From Paenibacillus etheri (GTDB lineage Bacteria; Bacillota; Bacilli; Paenibacillales; Paenibacillaceae), in assembly GCF_001012825.1 (NCBI RefSeq), contig NZ_LCZJ02000034.1:1-64000 (forward strand): 64,000 nt of DNA, read 5' to 3'. Positions 8,887 through 17,255 of this stretch are shown piece after piece. Below the pieces are notes generated by a model. It was given only the letters and a program-made list of their open reading frames with translations, searched no databases and was not told the origin of the DNA. The first letter of the stretch is position 1, and every line of letters starts with the position of its first letter. A program made the translations under genes and the position numbers.

Positions 8887-10344
8887 CTACAGCTGTGGAC
8901 GCTGCTTGTGATGATCAGTATTTTGTTCAAAAGCGTGAGCAACACGCAGAATCGTGCTCTCATCAAATTCTTTACCGATAATTTGCAAACCTACTGGCAT
9001 GCCTTCCGCAAAGCCACAAGGAACGCTAACGGCAGGAATACCTGCCAAGCTCACAGGAATCGTGAGAATATCGTTCAGATACATGGTCAGCGGATCTTCA
9101 GTCTGTGAACCTAATTTAAATGCTGTCGTAGGCGCTGTTGGGCCGATGACCACATCATATTTTTTAAAGATGTCATCAAAATCCTGTTTAATCAAAGTAC
9201 GCACTTTTTGTGCTTTTAAATAATAAGCATCATAGTACCCGGAGCTTAGCGCATAAGTCCCTAGCATAATACGACGTTTAACCTCCGGGCCAAAGCCGCG
9301 ACTGCGGGAGTTTTGGTACAGATCGAGCAATCCCCCACCTTCATCTACACGTACGCCATAACGCACACCGTCAAACCGGGCAAGGTTAGATGAGGCTTCC
9401 GAAGAGGAAAGCAAATAATAAGCGGCTACTGCATATTCCGTATGCGGTAATGAAACTTCCTCCCAAACAGCGCCCATTCCTTCCAGCACCTTAAGTGCAG
9501 ACAAGACTGTCTCACGCACAGATGCATCGACACCTGCTCCCAAGTATTCCTTAGGTACAGCAATGCGAAGTCCAGAAACATCACCAGTCAGTGAACTCAA
9601 ATAATCAGGGATTTCTACCTTAGCTGAAGTAGAGTCCTGTGCATCATAACCAGCAATGGCTTGAAGCACATATGCAGAATCTTCTACATTACGCGTAAGC
9701 GGGCCAATCTGATCAAGAGAGGAAGCAAAGGCCACCAGTCCGTAACGTGATACAAGGCCGTACGTAGGTTTGAGACCTACAACGCCGCAATAAGAAGCAG
9801 GCTGGCGGATGGAACCCCCAGTATCCGAACCAAGCGAGAAGAACACTTCACCCGCAGCTACAGCTGCAGCAGATCCACCGCTGGAACCGCCAGGAACACG
9901 TTCAAGATCCCAAGGATTACGCACAGGCCCAAAGCTTGAGTTCTCGTTAGATCCGCCCATTGCGAATTCATCCATATTCAATTTACCGATCGTTACAGCA
10001 TCTGCCTGTTGCAGTTTGGAAGCTACAGTTGCGTTATATATCGGCTGAAAATTGTTCAAAAATTGGCTGGCACAGGTCGTGCGTAGTCCCTTAGTTACAA
10101 TATTATCCTTAATTCCAGCAGGAAGACCAAACAGCAACCCACGTGCTGCTCCAGATGCCAGTTTGTCGTCCAAAGCGCGTGCAGCGCTACGAGCGCCCTC
10201 CTCGTTCAAGGTCAAAAATGCATTTACTTTCTTATCCCGCTCAGCGATAATCGCCAGCGATTCTTCAGTCAGTTCACTGACCGATACTTCTTTTGCAGTT
10301 AACATACGATGTACTTCAGGCAATCGATTTTGAAACAGGCTCAA
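8887..10344 (-). CDS. gatA: Asp-tRNA(Asn)/Glu-tRNA(Gln) amidotransferase subunit A
   Basis: 485 residues, full length. This is the amidase-signature subunit that releases ammonia from glutamine for GatB. The Gly/Ser-rich signature [14 protein letters not shown] and the downstream [16 protein letters not shown] supply the Ser-cisSer-Lys catalytic triad; the Lys is in AGIKDN near residue 79. The start is TTG at 10344, with AAGGGGG 7 nt upstream. It lies 27 bp behind gatC. Confidence 0.96.
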   Translation of the reverse strand: MSLFQNRLPEVHRMLTAKEVSVSELTEESLAIIAERDKKVNAFLTLNEEGARSAARALDDKLASGAARGLLFGLPAGIKDNIVTKGLRTTCASQFLNNFQPIYNATVASKLQQADAVTIGKLNMDEFAMGGSNENSSFGPVRNPWDLERVPGGSSGGSAAAVAAGEVFFSLGSDTGGSIRQPASYCGVVGLKPTYGLVSRYGLVAFASSLDQIGPLTRNVEDSAYVLQAIAGYDAQDSTSAKVEIPDYLSSLTGDVSGLRIAVPKEYLGAGVDASVRETVLSALKVLEGMGAVWEEVSLPHTEYAVAAYYLLSSSEASSNLARFDGVRYGVRVDEGGGLLDLYQNSRSRGFGPEVKRRIMLGTYALSSGYYDAYYLKAQKVRTLIKQDFDDIFKKYDVVIGPTAPTTAFKLGSQTEDPLTMYLNDILTIPVSLAGIPAVSVPCGFAEGMPVGLQIIGKEFDESTILRVAHAFEQNTDHHKQRPQL

Positions 10345-10371
10345 GATTATTCCCCCTTTCTTATTATGTAG

Positions 10372-10659
10372 TTATTCCAAAACAGCTGGAACCTTGAAAT
10401 GTCCGTCTTCATCATCCGGCGCGTTAAGAAGTGCTTCCTCTTGCGTTAGGCTTTCCTTCACAACATCATCCCGCATCACATTACTGACCTGCAGTACATG
10501 CGTGGTCGGCTTCACATTCTCCGTATCTAGCTCATTCAACTTCTCAGCATATTGTAAAATAGCATTCATTTGTTCTGTAAAGGTTGCCTCTTCTTCCGGG
10601 CTCAATTGCAGACGAGCCAGCTTGGCCACATGCTGCACATCTTTAACGGTAATGCTCAT
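10372..10659 (-). CDS. gatC: Asp-tRNA(Asn)/Glu-tRNA(Gln) amidotransferase subunit C
   Basis: 95 residues, the normal size. GatC wraps round GatA and GatB and stabilises the complex. The N-terminal VKHVAKLARLQLSPEE-type helix and the DELNELDTENVKPTTHV region are typical, as is the Asp-rich tail (NAPDDEDGHFKVPAVLE). AGGAGGG precedes the ATG. It is the first gene of the gatCAB operon, which lets this organism make Gln-tRNA and/or Asn-tRNA by the indirect route. Confidence 0.95.
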   Translation of the reverse strand: MSITVKDVQHVAKLARLQLSPEEEATFTEQMNAILQYAEKLNELDTENVKPTTHVLQVSNVMRDDVVKESLTQEEALLNAPDDEDGHFKVPAVLE

Positions 10660-10777
10660 AAGATAAATCCCTCCTGTTTAAAGGGCTAAAGCGCCCGGAT
10701 AACGTTTTTAATTATATTGTAGAAACTTGGACAATTCAATGATAGGGTTATATTCATTGGAAAATGAAGTACATAAC

Positions 10778-10802
10778 AAAAAAGCCGGCTTTCGCCGGCC
10801 TT
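10778..10802 (-). terminator. Intrinsic terminator
   Basis: On the minus strand GCCGGC, the tetraloop GAAA, then GCCGGC are followed by TTTTTTG. It directly follows the stop codon of the gene ending at 10805 and isolates it from gatC. Confidence 0.85.
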
Positions 10803-10804
10803 CC

Positions 10805-11188
10805 TTAAATCCAAGCTCTAAGATTCACTTGTTTGATGAAATCTGCTTGGGACATGCTTTCGGTTGACGTTGTTTCCGTCTCTTCTGTATCCATATCTTC
10901 ACCGTTCATCAAATGATGGAACAGCTTCTCATTGTACGTGGACAAAGCATAATCAATTAACGCTTCATGCGTTGCTCTTTCAGCCTCAGCTACTAATAAA
11001 TGTTCTTCCGCCTCAATGTCTTCAGCCGGAACATAAAAGTTCCTGTTGGCTTCCGGTACACGTATAACATAGTCAAACGCATTATCGGGATTGCGGTCGT
11101 AAGCAATTAGGTAGCCGTATTCCCCGATAGGAAGACTCTGCTCAAAAGCGTCCGCAACAATGACAATCTTTTCTCCTAAACGCAGCAT
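10805..11188 (-). CDS. Conserved hypothetical protein, SH3-like N terminus
   Basis: 127 residues; the family is not recognised with confidence. The first 60 residues are beta-rich (LRLGEKIVIVADA...GEYGYLIAYDRN...FYVPAEDIE), like small KOW/SH3 barrels. The rest is an acidic helical segment with a Thr/Glu-rich linker (MDTEETETTSTES) before a short C-terminal helix. The start at 11188 is chosen because AGGAGGT lies 8 nt upstream; a TTG at 11209 overlaps that site. It is a single-gene unit ending in a strong terminator. Probably cytosolic; no function is proposed. Confidence 0.7.
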   Translation of the reverse strand: MLRLGEKIVIVADAFEQSLPIGEYGYLIAYDRNPDNAFDYVIRVPEANRNFYVPAEDIEAEEHLLVAEAERATHEALIDYALSTYNEKLFHHLMNGEDMDTEETETTSTESMSQADFIKQVNLRAWI

Positions 11189-11298
11189 CGCCCTACCTCC
11201 TGACCCCAAAATCTATCATGATTTTGCTTATTTCAACAGTCTACTAAAAAAAGATAGAACTGTCTAGCGGCAGTCCAGACGATCCTGATAATTCTACC

Positions 11299-11394
11299 AA
11301 GCAATAACGCCTTCGGCGTCCCTTAAGGACGATATGCGTTTATGCGAGAAATAGAAGGATAATGTATAGTGTGAAGCTTATACTTTCTTATATT
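11299..11394. repeat. Double-hairpin intergenic repeat, copy B
   Basis: Same two-hairpin design as copy A. The first hairpin has ATAACGC.../GCGTTTAT and inner CGTCC/GGACG; the second has AGAAGGATAATGTATA paired with TATACTTTCTTATATT. It lies between the start of the 127-residue gene and the end of the sigY operon. Confidence 0.8.
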
Positions 11395-11432
11395 TTAAAA
11401 TATACTATATTCGATACAGCACAGCTTAATAA

Positions 11433-12203
11433 TCAGTCGGGAAAGTTGTTCTTTCTTGTCAAAAATGAGGCCCCAGCAAGGCAAATTATAATCAATATAC
11501 TGTCAGACAGATAAGGAGCCGCTCTAAAGCCCTCTCCATCTATAAGAATTCCTGCTGACAGTCCAGAAAGTGCTGCGGGTGTCCAGTCAAACCATGCAGG
11601 CAATATGCTTAAGCCTAATGACAATCCAGCCATTAACGCCAGTGCTAAAAATGCAGCTACTGGAGGTCTTAAAAAGGCACTAAACAGCAACGTAGCCGAG
11701 ACAACACATAATAACCACAAACCATATACTCCAGAAGCTGCGATAACATCGCCCCATGATAATGATCCAATTAGCTGCTCCGTGTAGTAAGCAGCACCCG
11801 CTGCACCCAGTCCAAGCGCAACAACAAGCAGGGTCAGTTGAGCAAACCATTTAGCTAACACTATTGCTACCGGTGAAACCGGTCTTACTAGAATTAACTC
11901 CAAAGTGCCGCTATAGCGTTCACCAGCTAAAGTATTCATCGAGCCTAGCGCCAATACCAGCATTCCAATCGTCCCATACTGTCCCAATGCTTGCGCCATC
12001 ACAACTGCGGCACTCGGTATTTCATACCCTTCCAGCAGACCTGGGGGTACATCCCCTGAGGCTTTTAATATTTCCGGCAAATAATATGTGGTTAAAGGCT
12101 GCATAATGCCTAAAATGATGAACACGACAGGTATCCAGATTAGCTTATAACTGCGAGCCATCTCGAGCATTTCTTTTCGATAAAGGACCCAAGTGCTGCT
12201 CAT
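11433..12203 (-). CDS. yxlG: ABC-2 type transporter permease YxlG
   Basis: 256 residues with six predicted transmembrane helices and the ABC-2 family pattern around TLAGERYSGTLELILVRPVSP (cytosolic loop before helix 3). It is the last gene of the sigY operon and overlaps yxlF by 4 nt. With the YxlF ATPase it would form a homodimeric exporter or membrane-remodelling ABC system. In Bacillus subtilis yxlG occupies the same place; its substrate is unknown. Confidence 0.85.
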   Translation of the reverse strand: MSSTWVLYRKEMLEMARSYKLIWIPVVFIILGIMQPLTTYYLPEILKASGDVPPGLLEGYEIPSAAVVMAQALGQYGTIGMLVLALGSMNTLAGERYSGTLELILVRPVSPVAIVLAKWFAQLTLLVVALGLGAAGAAYYTEQLIGSLSWGDVIAASGVYGLWLLCVVSATLLFSAFLRPPVAAFLALALMAGLSLGLSILPAWFDWTPAALSGLSAGILIDGEGFRAAPYLSDSILIIICLAGASFLTRKNNFPD

Positions 12204-13114
12204 ACGCCCACCACCTTCATAAATAAATCCTCTAATGTGGAAGAGCCAGCTTCAAATTGCAACAATGGAATTTCGAGCTGCGCTGCTTCTTGCAAAATCA
12301 TCTGGCGGGCCTTTTCTACGTCATTCACATTAAATACGGCATGATCTCCAAGCAACTGGGACTCCAGTACAAACGGTTTGGAGGCAAGAGATTCCAGCCA
12401 CTGAATGGCTTCTTTGTGTTTCTCAGTACGTAAACGAATAACAGGAAGACTGTATTGTGAACGAAGCTGCGACAGAGCCCCCTGCTCAGCGATGAGTCCA
12501 TGATTCATTAAAATAATATCATCACAAATCTCTTCCGCATCATGCAGCACATGCGTGGAGAAAACTACCGTTGTCTCTTCACGTATTTCACGTAGCAATT
12601 CCATCACTTCCCTGCGGCCAATCGGATCAAGTGCAGATACAGGCTCATCCAGTAAAAGCAGTCGAGGACGATGCACAAGTGCCTGTGCGAGTCCCAGCCG
12701 CTGCTTCATCCCCCCGGAATAGCCACCAATTCTGCGGCGAGCATCGTCTTTGAGACCTACACGCTTAAGTGATTCCAAAGCGCTGCTTGTCGCTTCTTTG
12801 GCCCCCATCCCACTAAGTTTAGCAGCGAATACAACATACTCCTGTCCAGTCATCCACCCGTAAAAGGCTGGAGACTGCGGTACATATCCTAATCCCTTGC
12901 GATATTCTGCTCCAGGACGGCTCCCCTCAAAAGAAATCATTCCAGAGGTTGGTTCGAGAAGTCCAGCCAGCATACGTAGTGTGGTCGTCTTTCCAGCACC
13001 ATTTGGCCCCAGTAAAGCGACACACCGTCCTTTTTCAATCTCAAAGCTTATATCATGTACGGAAATATGTGCCCCATAGCTTTTGCGTAAATTTGTAACT
13101 TGAAGGAGTGACAT
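12200..13114 (-). CDS. yxlF: ABC transporter ATP-binding protein YxlF
   Basis: 304 residues. Walker A GPNGAGKTT (about 39-47), the signature GGYSGGMKQRLGLAQAL, Walker B RLLLLDEPVSALD and the switch His (VVFSTHVLHDAEE) are all present. A C-terminal 90-residue extension of the type found in drug- and lantibiotic-export ATPases follows. The start at 13114 is fixed by TAATG overlap with the yxlE stop and by GGAAGG upstream; an in-frame extension upstream is rejected. It partners the YxlG permease. Confidence 0.9.
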   Translation of the reverse strand: MSLLQVTNLRKSYGAHISVHDISFEIEKGRCVALLGPNGAGKTTTLRMLAGLLEPTSGMISFEGSRPGAEYRKGLGYVPQSPAFYGWMTGQEYVVFAAKLSGMGAKEATSSALESLKRVGLKDDARRRIGGYSGGMKQRLGLAQALVHRPRLLLLDEPVSALDPIGRREVMELLREIREETTVVFSTHVLHDAEEICDDIILMNHGLIAEQGALSQLRSQYSLPVIRLRTEKHKEAIQWLESLASKPFVLESQLLGDHAVFNVNDVEKARQMILQEAAQLEIPLLQFEAGSSTLEDLFMKVVGV

Positions 13115-13305
13115 TAGACATCTTTCCTTCCTATCGTGAAATAAGCAACGCTGCCTAATATATTTCCGAAAATAATGATTATAATCCACATCCATTTAGG
13201 ACCACGCACGCTATCGGCTTTGGCTAAAGAAATTAACCCGATAATAGCAAGCAAAGCCTGCAAAATGATCAACGGCATAATTAAACCCCAATTTACATCT
13301 TCCAT
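13114..13305 (-). CDS. yxlE: Small membrane protein YxlE (PLDc_N domain)
   Basis: 63 residues. Two transmembrane helices flank the PLDc_N pattern (LAKADSVRGPKWMWIIIIIFGNILGSVAYFTIGR), as in Bacillus YxlE. It is overlapped by yxlF (TAATG) and follows yxlD by about 50 bp. The start at 13305 has AAAGGAG 10 nt upstream; a longer in-frame extension into yxlD has no such site. Its role is probably in SigY control or the YxlFG transporter, inferred from the operon. Confidence 0.85.
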   Translation of the reverse strand: MEDVNWGLIMPLIILQALLAIIGLISLAKADSVRGPKWMWIIIIIFGNILGSVAYFTIGRKDV

Positions 13306-13357
13306 GAAGTACCACTCCTTTTGTGTTATGAAAGGAACGAGCTCATATCCTGGACCG

Positions 13358-13570
13358 TTACAGCTTCTTTCTCCTACGTCTTTCCGGTAGAATGACCACA
13401 AGTAAATAGACCAAAGCGGGCGTAGGAACGGTAGTAATAGCCCAAAGCCCCCAGAACCAGGCTTTTCTTCCGCGTCGTCTTGCATCCCGGAACAACAGCG
13501 TCCCTTGCAGCATCAATAGGACTGCTAACAATAACCATAACCACAGAGGCACATCCTGTAGCTCATTCAT
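13358..13570 (-). CDS. yxlD: YxlD-like negative regulator of SigY activity
   Basis: 70 residues, two transmembrane helices separated by RDARRRGRKAWFWG and a basic tail (PERRRRKKL). Size, topology and position match Bacillus YxlD, which with YxlC restrains SigY. The start codon overlaps the yxlC stop by 4 nt, indicating translational coupling. Sequence conservation is low, so the call leans on synteny. Confidence 0.75.
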   Translation of the reverse strand: MNELQDVPLWLWLLLAVLLMLQGTLLFRDARRRGRKAWFWGLWAITTVPTPALVYLLVVILPERRRRKKL

Positions 13571-13908
13571 TCTTGTGCACCTTCTCTATTTCTCCTGATC
13601 CTCGCTATTCCTAGAGCACTGAGCCCCGCAATAGGAATAATCGCTTGAATAATCCAATAAACCATCGGCGCAGAACCGAGAATGGATAGAAATGCACTGA
13701 TCAGGATCAACGATATCCCCCAGAATAACAGCAGTTCTTTACGTTCCATGCTCTTTCTATGCACAGAGGCATCAACCATTAACCTCTCCAGTTCCTGTAA
13801 TGAAGGTGGTGTGATGTCATTATATTGTGCATCTAACCGGTCAAGCTCATCTGAGAGCTTGTGCAAATACAACTCAGGCTCCTTATCTTTATCCTTCTCC
13901 ATCCTCAT
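13567..13908 (-). CDS. yxlC: YxlC-like negative regulator of SigY activity
   Basis: 113 residues. A charged cytosolic N terminus (about 1-55) is followed by two transmembrane helices and a basic tail (RIRRNREG). This is the layout of a small membrane anti-sigma factor. It overlaps the sigY 3' end by 20 nt, and its start could be 13908 or 13902. Bacillus YxlC holds the same position and function in the sigY operon. Confidence 0.75.
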   Translation of the reverse strand: MRMEKDKDKEPELYLHKLSDELDRLDAQYNDITPPSLQELERLMVDASVHRKSMERKELLLFWGISLILISAFLSILGSAPMVYWIIQAIIPIAGLSALGIARIRRNREGAQE

Positions 13909-14434
13909 TCAGCTCCTTTCGTAGTTGGTTAAGACCAAGGGATACACGCGATTTGACAGTGCCTGAAGGAACTCGCATGATTTCGCCAATTTCGTCGTAG
14001 CTATAGCCATAATAATGCTTCAGTAGCACAGCTACCCTTTGCGCAGAGGGTAATCTGGAGAGGGCATCCAGCACTTCACTCCATTCCTCCCCCCTGCTCT
14101 CAAACCGCCAACGAATCGAACGGATCCCCTGTTCCTGTTGTTCCCGCTGCTTCCACTCCGCTTCACGCTTCCAGCGCCGTTTTCGATCAATGAATATTCT
14201 GGTAGCAATTGTGATTAACCAAGAAGAAAATGAAGATGTTCCGTTATAGGTGTTGATCTTCTCCATACATCTGACCATGGTGTCCTGTACAAGATCCTCT
14301 GCCAGCAATGGATCCATGGTCACCTTGATTAAATATTTGAATAAAAAAGTATAGTGTTCTCGCAGCAGTGAAGACAGTGCTGAAGTATCTCCCTGCTGTG
14401 CCCGTCTGATTCTCTCCAGCGACTGATCGCTCAT
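13889..14434 (-). CDS. sigY: ECF RNA polymerase sigma factor SigY
   Basis: 181 residues, against about 178 in Bacillus SigY. Region 2 (LLAEDLVQDTMVRCMEKINTY and SSFSSWLITIATRIFIDRKRR) and region 4 (LSRLPSAQRVAVLLKHYYGYSYDEIGEIMRVPSGTVKSRV) are intact. It is followed by yxlC, D, E, F and G in the exact Bacillus order, which makes the subtype assignment strong. The start at 14434 has GGAGGGACAG directly upstream; ATGs at 14452 and 14446 are poorer. It is preceded by a SigY-type promoter, so the operon should be autoregulated. Confidence 0.92.
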   Translation of the reverse strand: MSDQSLERIRRAQQGDTSALSSLLREHYTFLFKYLIKVTMDPLLAEDLVQDTMVRCMEKINTYNGTSSFSSWLITIATRIFIDRKRRWKREAEWKQREQQEQGIRSIRWRFESRGEEWSEVLDALSRLPSAQRVAVLLKHYYGYSYDEIGEIMRVPSGTVKSRVSLGLNQLRKELNEDGEG

Positions 14435-14472
14435 CTGTCCCTCCATCTCCATGATTTCGTTCCTATTTGTAG

Positions 14473-14498
14473 TACGAATATGTATTGCGAATCGTTCA
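14473..14498 (-). promoter_or_regulatory. Candidate SigY autoregulatory promoter
   Basis: On the minus strand TGAACG (14498-14493), a 16-bp spacer and CGTA (14476-14473) match the Bacillus SigY promoter form TGAACG-N16-CGTC at all but the last base. Transcription would begin about 30 nt upstream of the sigY start. Confidence 0.65.
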
Positions 14499-14510
14499 TT
14501 CCGCTAATAA

Positions 14511-14834
14511 TTATTTTTTGAGCTCCCACAGCTTGCGTCTCCATGGCTGAATCATTCCTTTTCTTGCCGGAAAACGCCAAAAAAGAGGCATACTTCTGCA
14601 CTCGCCTCTTGAAGCCACTGCTATTCCCCCGTTAACCCCACTGTTCTCCTGAAGCAAGCCCTCACGAAGTTCCTTATTTTCAGATTGTATGTCTCTACGT
14701 TCTATGGATGAACAAAAACCACCCTTTCCTGAACATTCCGAAAAAAACCGGCAATTACTGCTGCAAAAATTATTCCATTTCTCCTTGGAGTCATACCAAC
14801 TGTAGTCCAATGGGTAGTATATATTCTTCTCCAT
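14511..14834 (-). CDS. Hypothetical Cys-rich small protein
   Basis: 107 residues, family not recognised. The N-terminal third contains CSSNCRFFSECSGKGGFC, four cysteines spaced 3-5-6, possibly a small metal site. The remainder is basic and lacks clear structure. GGAGGG lies 7 nt before the ATG at 14834, which is the main sign that it is translated. It sits just upstream of the SigY promoter on the same strand. No signal peptide or membrane helix is visible. It could be a lineage-specific gene, or the C-terminal half may be non-functional sequence. Confidence 0.45.
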   Translation of the reverse strand: MEKNIYYPLDYSWYDSKEKWNNFCSSNCRFFSECSGKGGFCSSIERRDIQSENKELREGLLQENSGVNGGIAVASRGECRSMPLFWRFPARKGMIQPWRRKLWELKK

Positions 14835-14871
14835 TCTACTTCCCTCCATGCTTTTAAGCCTATATGAAGAC

Positions 14872-14912
14872 AAAAAAAGAACGCAAACCGGGATTAATTC
14901 CGCAGTCTGCGT
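14872..14912 (-). terminator. Intrinsic terminator
   Basis: On the minus strand ACGCA...TGCGT with an inner CGG/CCG part is followed by TTCTTTTTTTG. It lies about 105 bp past the MBL gene stop at 15019 and ahead of the Cys-rich gene. Confidence 0.6.
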
Positions 14913-15018
14913 GCTTCGCGAGGTAAATGTTACATTTAATTAACCTCATTCTAGTCCTTTTGTAGTCTTTTGTCTATCAAAACTTCCTCGGTTTTTGTCG
15001 GTTCTACTAGATCACCGT

Positions 15019-15648
15019 CTATTGAGGAACATAAGGGTTGCGAATCTTTTCAAATCCAATGGTGGTCCGTGGGCCATGACCTGGATAAACCTTTACTTCA
15101 TCATCCATTTTGTAAAGCTTCCCGCGAATAGAATCGAACAGATCTCGTTCCCTGCCACCAGGCAAATCTGTGCGTCCAACTCCCATTTTAAAGAGTACAT
15201 CTCCGGAGAATAGATCATTTCCACAAAGGAAACTTACACTACCTGGAGAGTGACCAGGTGTATGGTACACACGGAAGGTGTGTCCAATGAACTGCAGAAC
15301 TTGCCCTTCTGCCAGATCATATTCCGCAGGATCTGTAGCTAGAGGAGGTGACACCTCCGACCACATTAGTGAACCGTTCAGCTTGGGGCTGCTTAGCCAT
15401 TCACTTTCAAGTGGGTGTAAATAAACAGGGCATTTCTTAGCTTTACGAATTTCGTCTACACCACCCATATGGTCAAAATGCGCATGTGTTAACAAAATAG
15501 CTTCGATCTCCATCCCTTCGATACTCCGAACTAATGCAGCAGGATTCATACCGGGATCAATAATAATACCCTTTGCAGGATCCGCACCTGTCAGCAAGTA
15601 GGCATTCGTCTGAAGCGGACCTAGATTAAATGAACGTATATTTAACAT
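15019..15648 (-). CDS. MBL-fold hydrolase (glyoxalase II-like, YqgX type)
   Basis: 209 residues. The zinc-binding motif HAHFDHMGG (about 55-63), a second-site His in HTPGHSPGSVSF, the GDVLF metal-bridging Asp and the late PGHGP His are all present. This matches the hydroxyacylglutathione-hydrolase-like subfamily found in Bacillota (YqgX). The N terminus FNLGPLQTNAYLL is typical. It lies 4 bp behind the thioredoxin-like gene and is probably cotranscribed with it and dedA. Substrate is probably a small thioester or bacillithiol adduct; that is inference. Confidence 0.85.
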   Translation of the reverse strand: MLNIRSFNLGPLQTNAYLLTGADPAKGIIIDPGMNPAALVRSIEGMEIEAILLTHAHFDHMGGVDEIRKAKKCPVYLHPLESEWLSSPKLNGSLMWSEVSPPLATDPAEYDLAEGQVLQFIGHTFRVYHTPGHSPGSVSFLCGNDLFSGDVLFKMGVGRTDLPGGRERDLFDSIRGKLYKMDDEVKVYPGHGPRTTIGFEKIRNPYVPQ

Positions 15649-15652
15649 GATT

Positions 15653-16219
15653 CTAGAATCCGGAGATCAGACTACGTAGTTCTTTTGCGATAACTGTCTG
15701 ATATTCCGTTCCTTCCCCATAAGCTTGCCCCATGGCCTTACGTGCTTCTGCGATTTTGCTGTCGTAATCAGCGGCCTCACGATCAGGATTCTCACGTTTA
15801 AACTCTCTCATAATACTCTGCACATGCTCTGGTCTAGGACCCCAATGTCCGAGCACATATCCGCCAGTGTCCGCAAAAATCACGACTGGGACAGATCTTC
15901 CACCCATGGTCAAGAAATCATCCATAAGATCCAGATTCTCTTCCAAAATAAATACCTCTGTCTTCATTCCCGCCGTATCCAGAATACGGAATACAGCAGG
16001 AACGTTGCGAACTACGTCTCCACACCAATCCGCTGCAAGAATAAGTACCCGCAAATCGTCGCGATGGTTCAGACTTTCGAAATATTCCTTTTCGCTCTCA
16101 TCTTCCCAAGTAAACTTCTCATACCAGGATTCAAAATCCCGTTGATTCTTCGTCATACTTTCTACGAATTGGCGCGGCGTTAGGCCTTTTCCAAACTTAT
16201 GAGCTACATTCTGCTTCAT
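15653..16219 (-). CDS. Thioredoxin-like family protein
   Basis: 188 residues. A thioredoxin-fold core runs about 50-140: LRVLILAADWCGDVVRN in place of WCGPC, with a single Cys (DWCGD), and a cis-Pro loop SVPVVIF. Loss of the second active-site Cys suggests a non-disulfide role or monothiol chemistry. Proteins of this kind are common in Bacillota and lack a known function. The start ATG at 16219 overlaps the dedA stop (ATGA) and has GGGG upstream. Confidence 0.8.
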   Translation of the reverse strand: MKQNVAHKFGKGLTPRQFVESMTKNQRDFESWYEKFTWEDESEKEYFESLNHRDDLRVLILAADWCGDVVRNVPAVFRILDTAGMKTEVFILEENLDLMDDFLTMGGRSVPVVIFADTGGYVLGHWGPRPEHVQSIMREFKRENPDREAADYDSKIAEARKAMGQAYGEGTEYQTVIAKELRSLISGF

Positions 16220-16830
16220 TTTGTAGTCCCCTTTTTCTTGGATTTGTACCATTTAAACACAAAGTAAATGATGATCAGAGCGATCGCTACAAGTATAATT
16301 TCGTTGGTATACTTAGCTGCTACTTTGTCAATATCTTCCCATTTATTCCCCAAGGTCATACCCAGATATACAAACAAAGCACTCCATGGAATAACAGCAA
16401 GCGTAGTCAGCAAAGTGAACTTACCTAAAGGCATTTTCGATATTCCGGCTGGAACGGAAATGGCATGACGAACAACGGGAATAAAACGAGCTGTAAAGAT
16501 TACGCCAGTTCCGTATTTATTGAACCACTCTTCCGAATGGTCAATATGCTTCTTTTGAATGAAAATATATTTCCCGTATTTCTCCAAAACAGGTCTGCCA
16601 CCATAACGACCAATCCAATATACAAAAATCTGTGCAATGACTCCGCCGATCGTACCGAATAATACGGCACCAAAAAAATTAATATCTCCACTCCATACTA
16701 AAAAGCCACCGAAAGCCAGTACAATTTCACTCGGAATAACTTCAATCATAAGTCCGATCATAATCCCAAAATAACCAAGACTCTGAATCCATTCAAACAA
16801 TGTTGAGATCAGATCAGAAATAACATGCAA
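16216..16830 (-). CDS. DedA family membrane protein
   Basis: 204 residues with four to five transmembrane helices and the DedA/VTT signatures: GFLVWSGDINFFGAVLFGTIGGVIAQ, YWIGRYGGRPVLEKYG, and FTARFIPVVRHAISVPAGISKMPLGKF with the conserved acidic and Arg residues of the family. DedA proteins have been linked to undecaprenyl phosphate and phospholipid flipping; the exact substrate here is unknown. First gene of a dedA - thioredoxin-like - MBL operon. Copy C of the repeat lies upstream. Confidence 0.9.
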   Translation of the reverse strand: MHVISDLISTLFEWIQSLGYFGIMIGLMIEVIPSEIVLAFGGFLVWSGDINFFGAVLFGTIGGVIAQIFVYWIGRYGGRPVLEKYGKYIFIQKKHIDHSEEWFNKYGTGVIFTARFIPVVRHAISVPAGISKMPLGKFTLLTTLAVIPWSALFVYLGMTLGNKWEDIDKVAAKYTNEIILVAIALIIIYFVFKWYKSKKKGTTK

Positions 16831-16872
16831 CCGTACTCCTCCTCCCTTTTCCGCAGAATATGGCTATGTATC

Positions 16873-16974
16873 TAGCATAAACATCTTTGACGTCTATATA
16901 AAGACGCTTAGCGTTTAAGCAAGAAATATAAGATCATAAAGTATAGATGCTAAACTTATACTTTCTTATATTTT
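16873..16974. repeat. Double-hairpin intergenic repeat, copy C
   Basis: Same layout as the other copies but more diverged. The inner stem is CGTCT/AGACG where A, B and D have CGTCC/GGACG, so the change is compensatory. The AT-rich second hairpin ends in the shared ACTTATACTTTCTTATATTT. It lies upstream of dedA. Confidence 0.75.
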
Positions 16975-17118
16975 TAAAAGCTCTGCCGCTCTGCTCTATT
17001 TTCCAGTTTCTCTTAGCCTATTCTAGCACAAGCAACCTTATCACATCTACTTACAGCGGCAAGAGCATTACCCTATATCGACCCTCTCTTAAAAAGAGTT
17101 GGAACAACCCGTATAACC

Positions 17119-17166
17119 CAAAAAGGTGTGCACTTCCAGCAATGAAGATGGAAATGGACACCTCTT
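17119..17166 (-). terminator. Terminator of the SDR gene
   Basis: On the minus strand GGTGTCCATTTCC pairs imperfectly with GGAAGTGCACACC and is followed by TTTTTGGG. It lies about 90 bp past the SDR stop. Confidence 0.55.
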
Positions 17167-17187
17167 TAGCCAAAATCTAAAAGCTAG

Positions 17188-17236
17188 CAAGTATAAGAAT
17201 AATTAATCATAGAAACTTATAAATTCTTAATTTTTA
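17188..17236. repeat. Remnant of the double-hairpin repeat (second hairpin only), copy E
   Basis: AAGTATAAGAATAAT...GAAACTTATAAATTCTTAATT resembles the AT-rich second hairpin of the repeat, close to copy D. The first hairpin is missing. It lies 215 bp from copy C, between the SDR gene and its terminator. Confidence 0.5.
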
Positions 17237-17255
17237 AGAAAGAACAATAAGCTGT

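Noticed and set aside
17065-17100. GGGTAA with TTTTAA at 15 bp as a SigB promoter for dedA
   Set aside because: The -35 has a mismatch at its key G, the leader would be over 200 nt and include repeat copy C, and there is no family evidence for SigB control.
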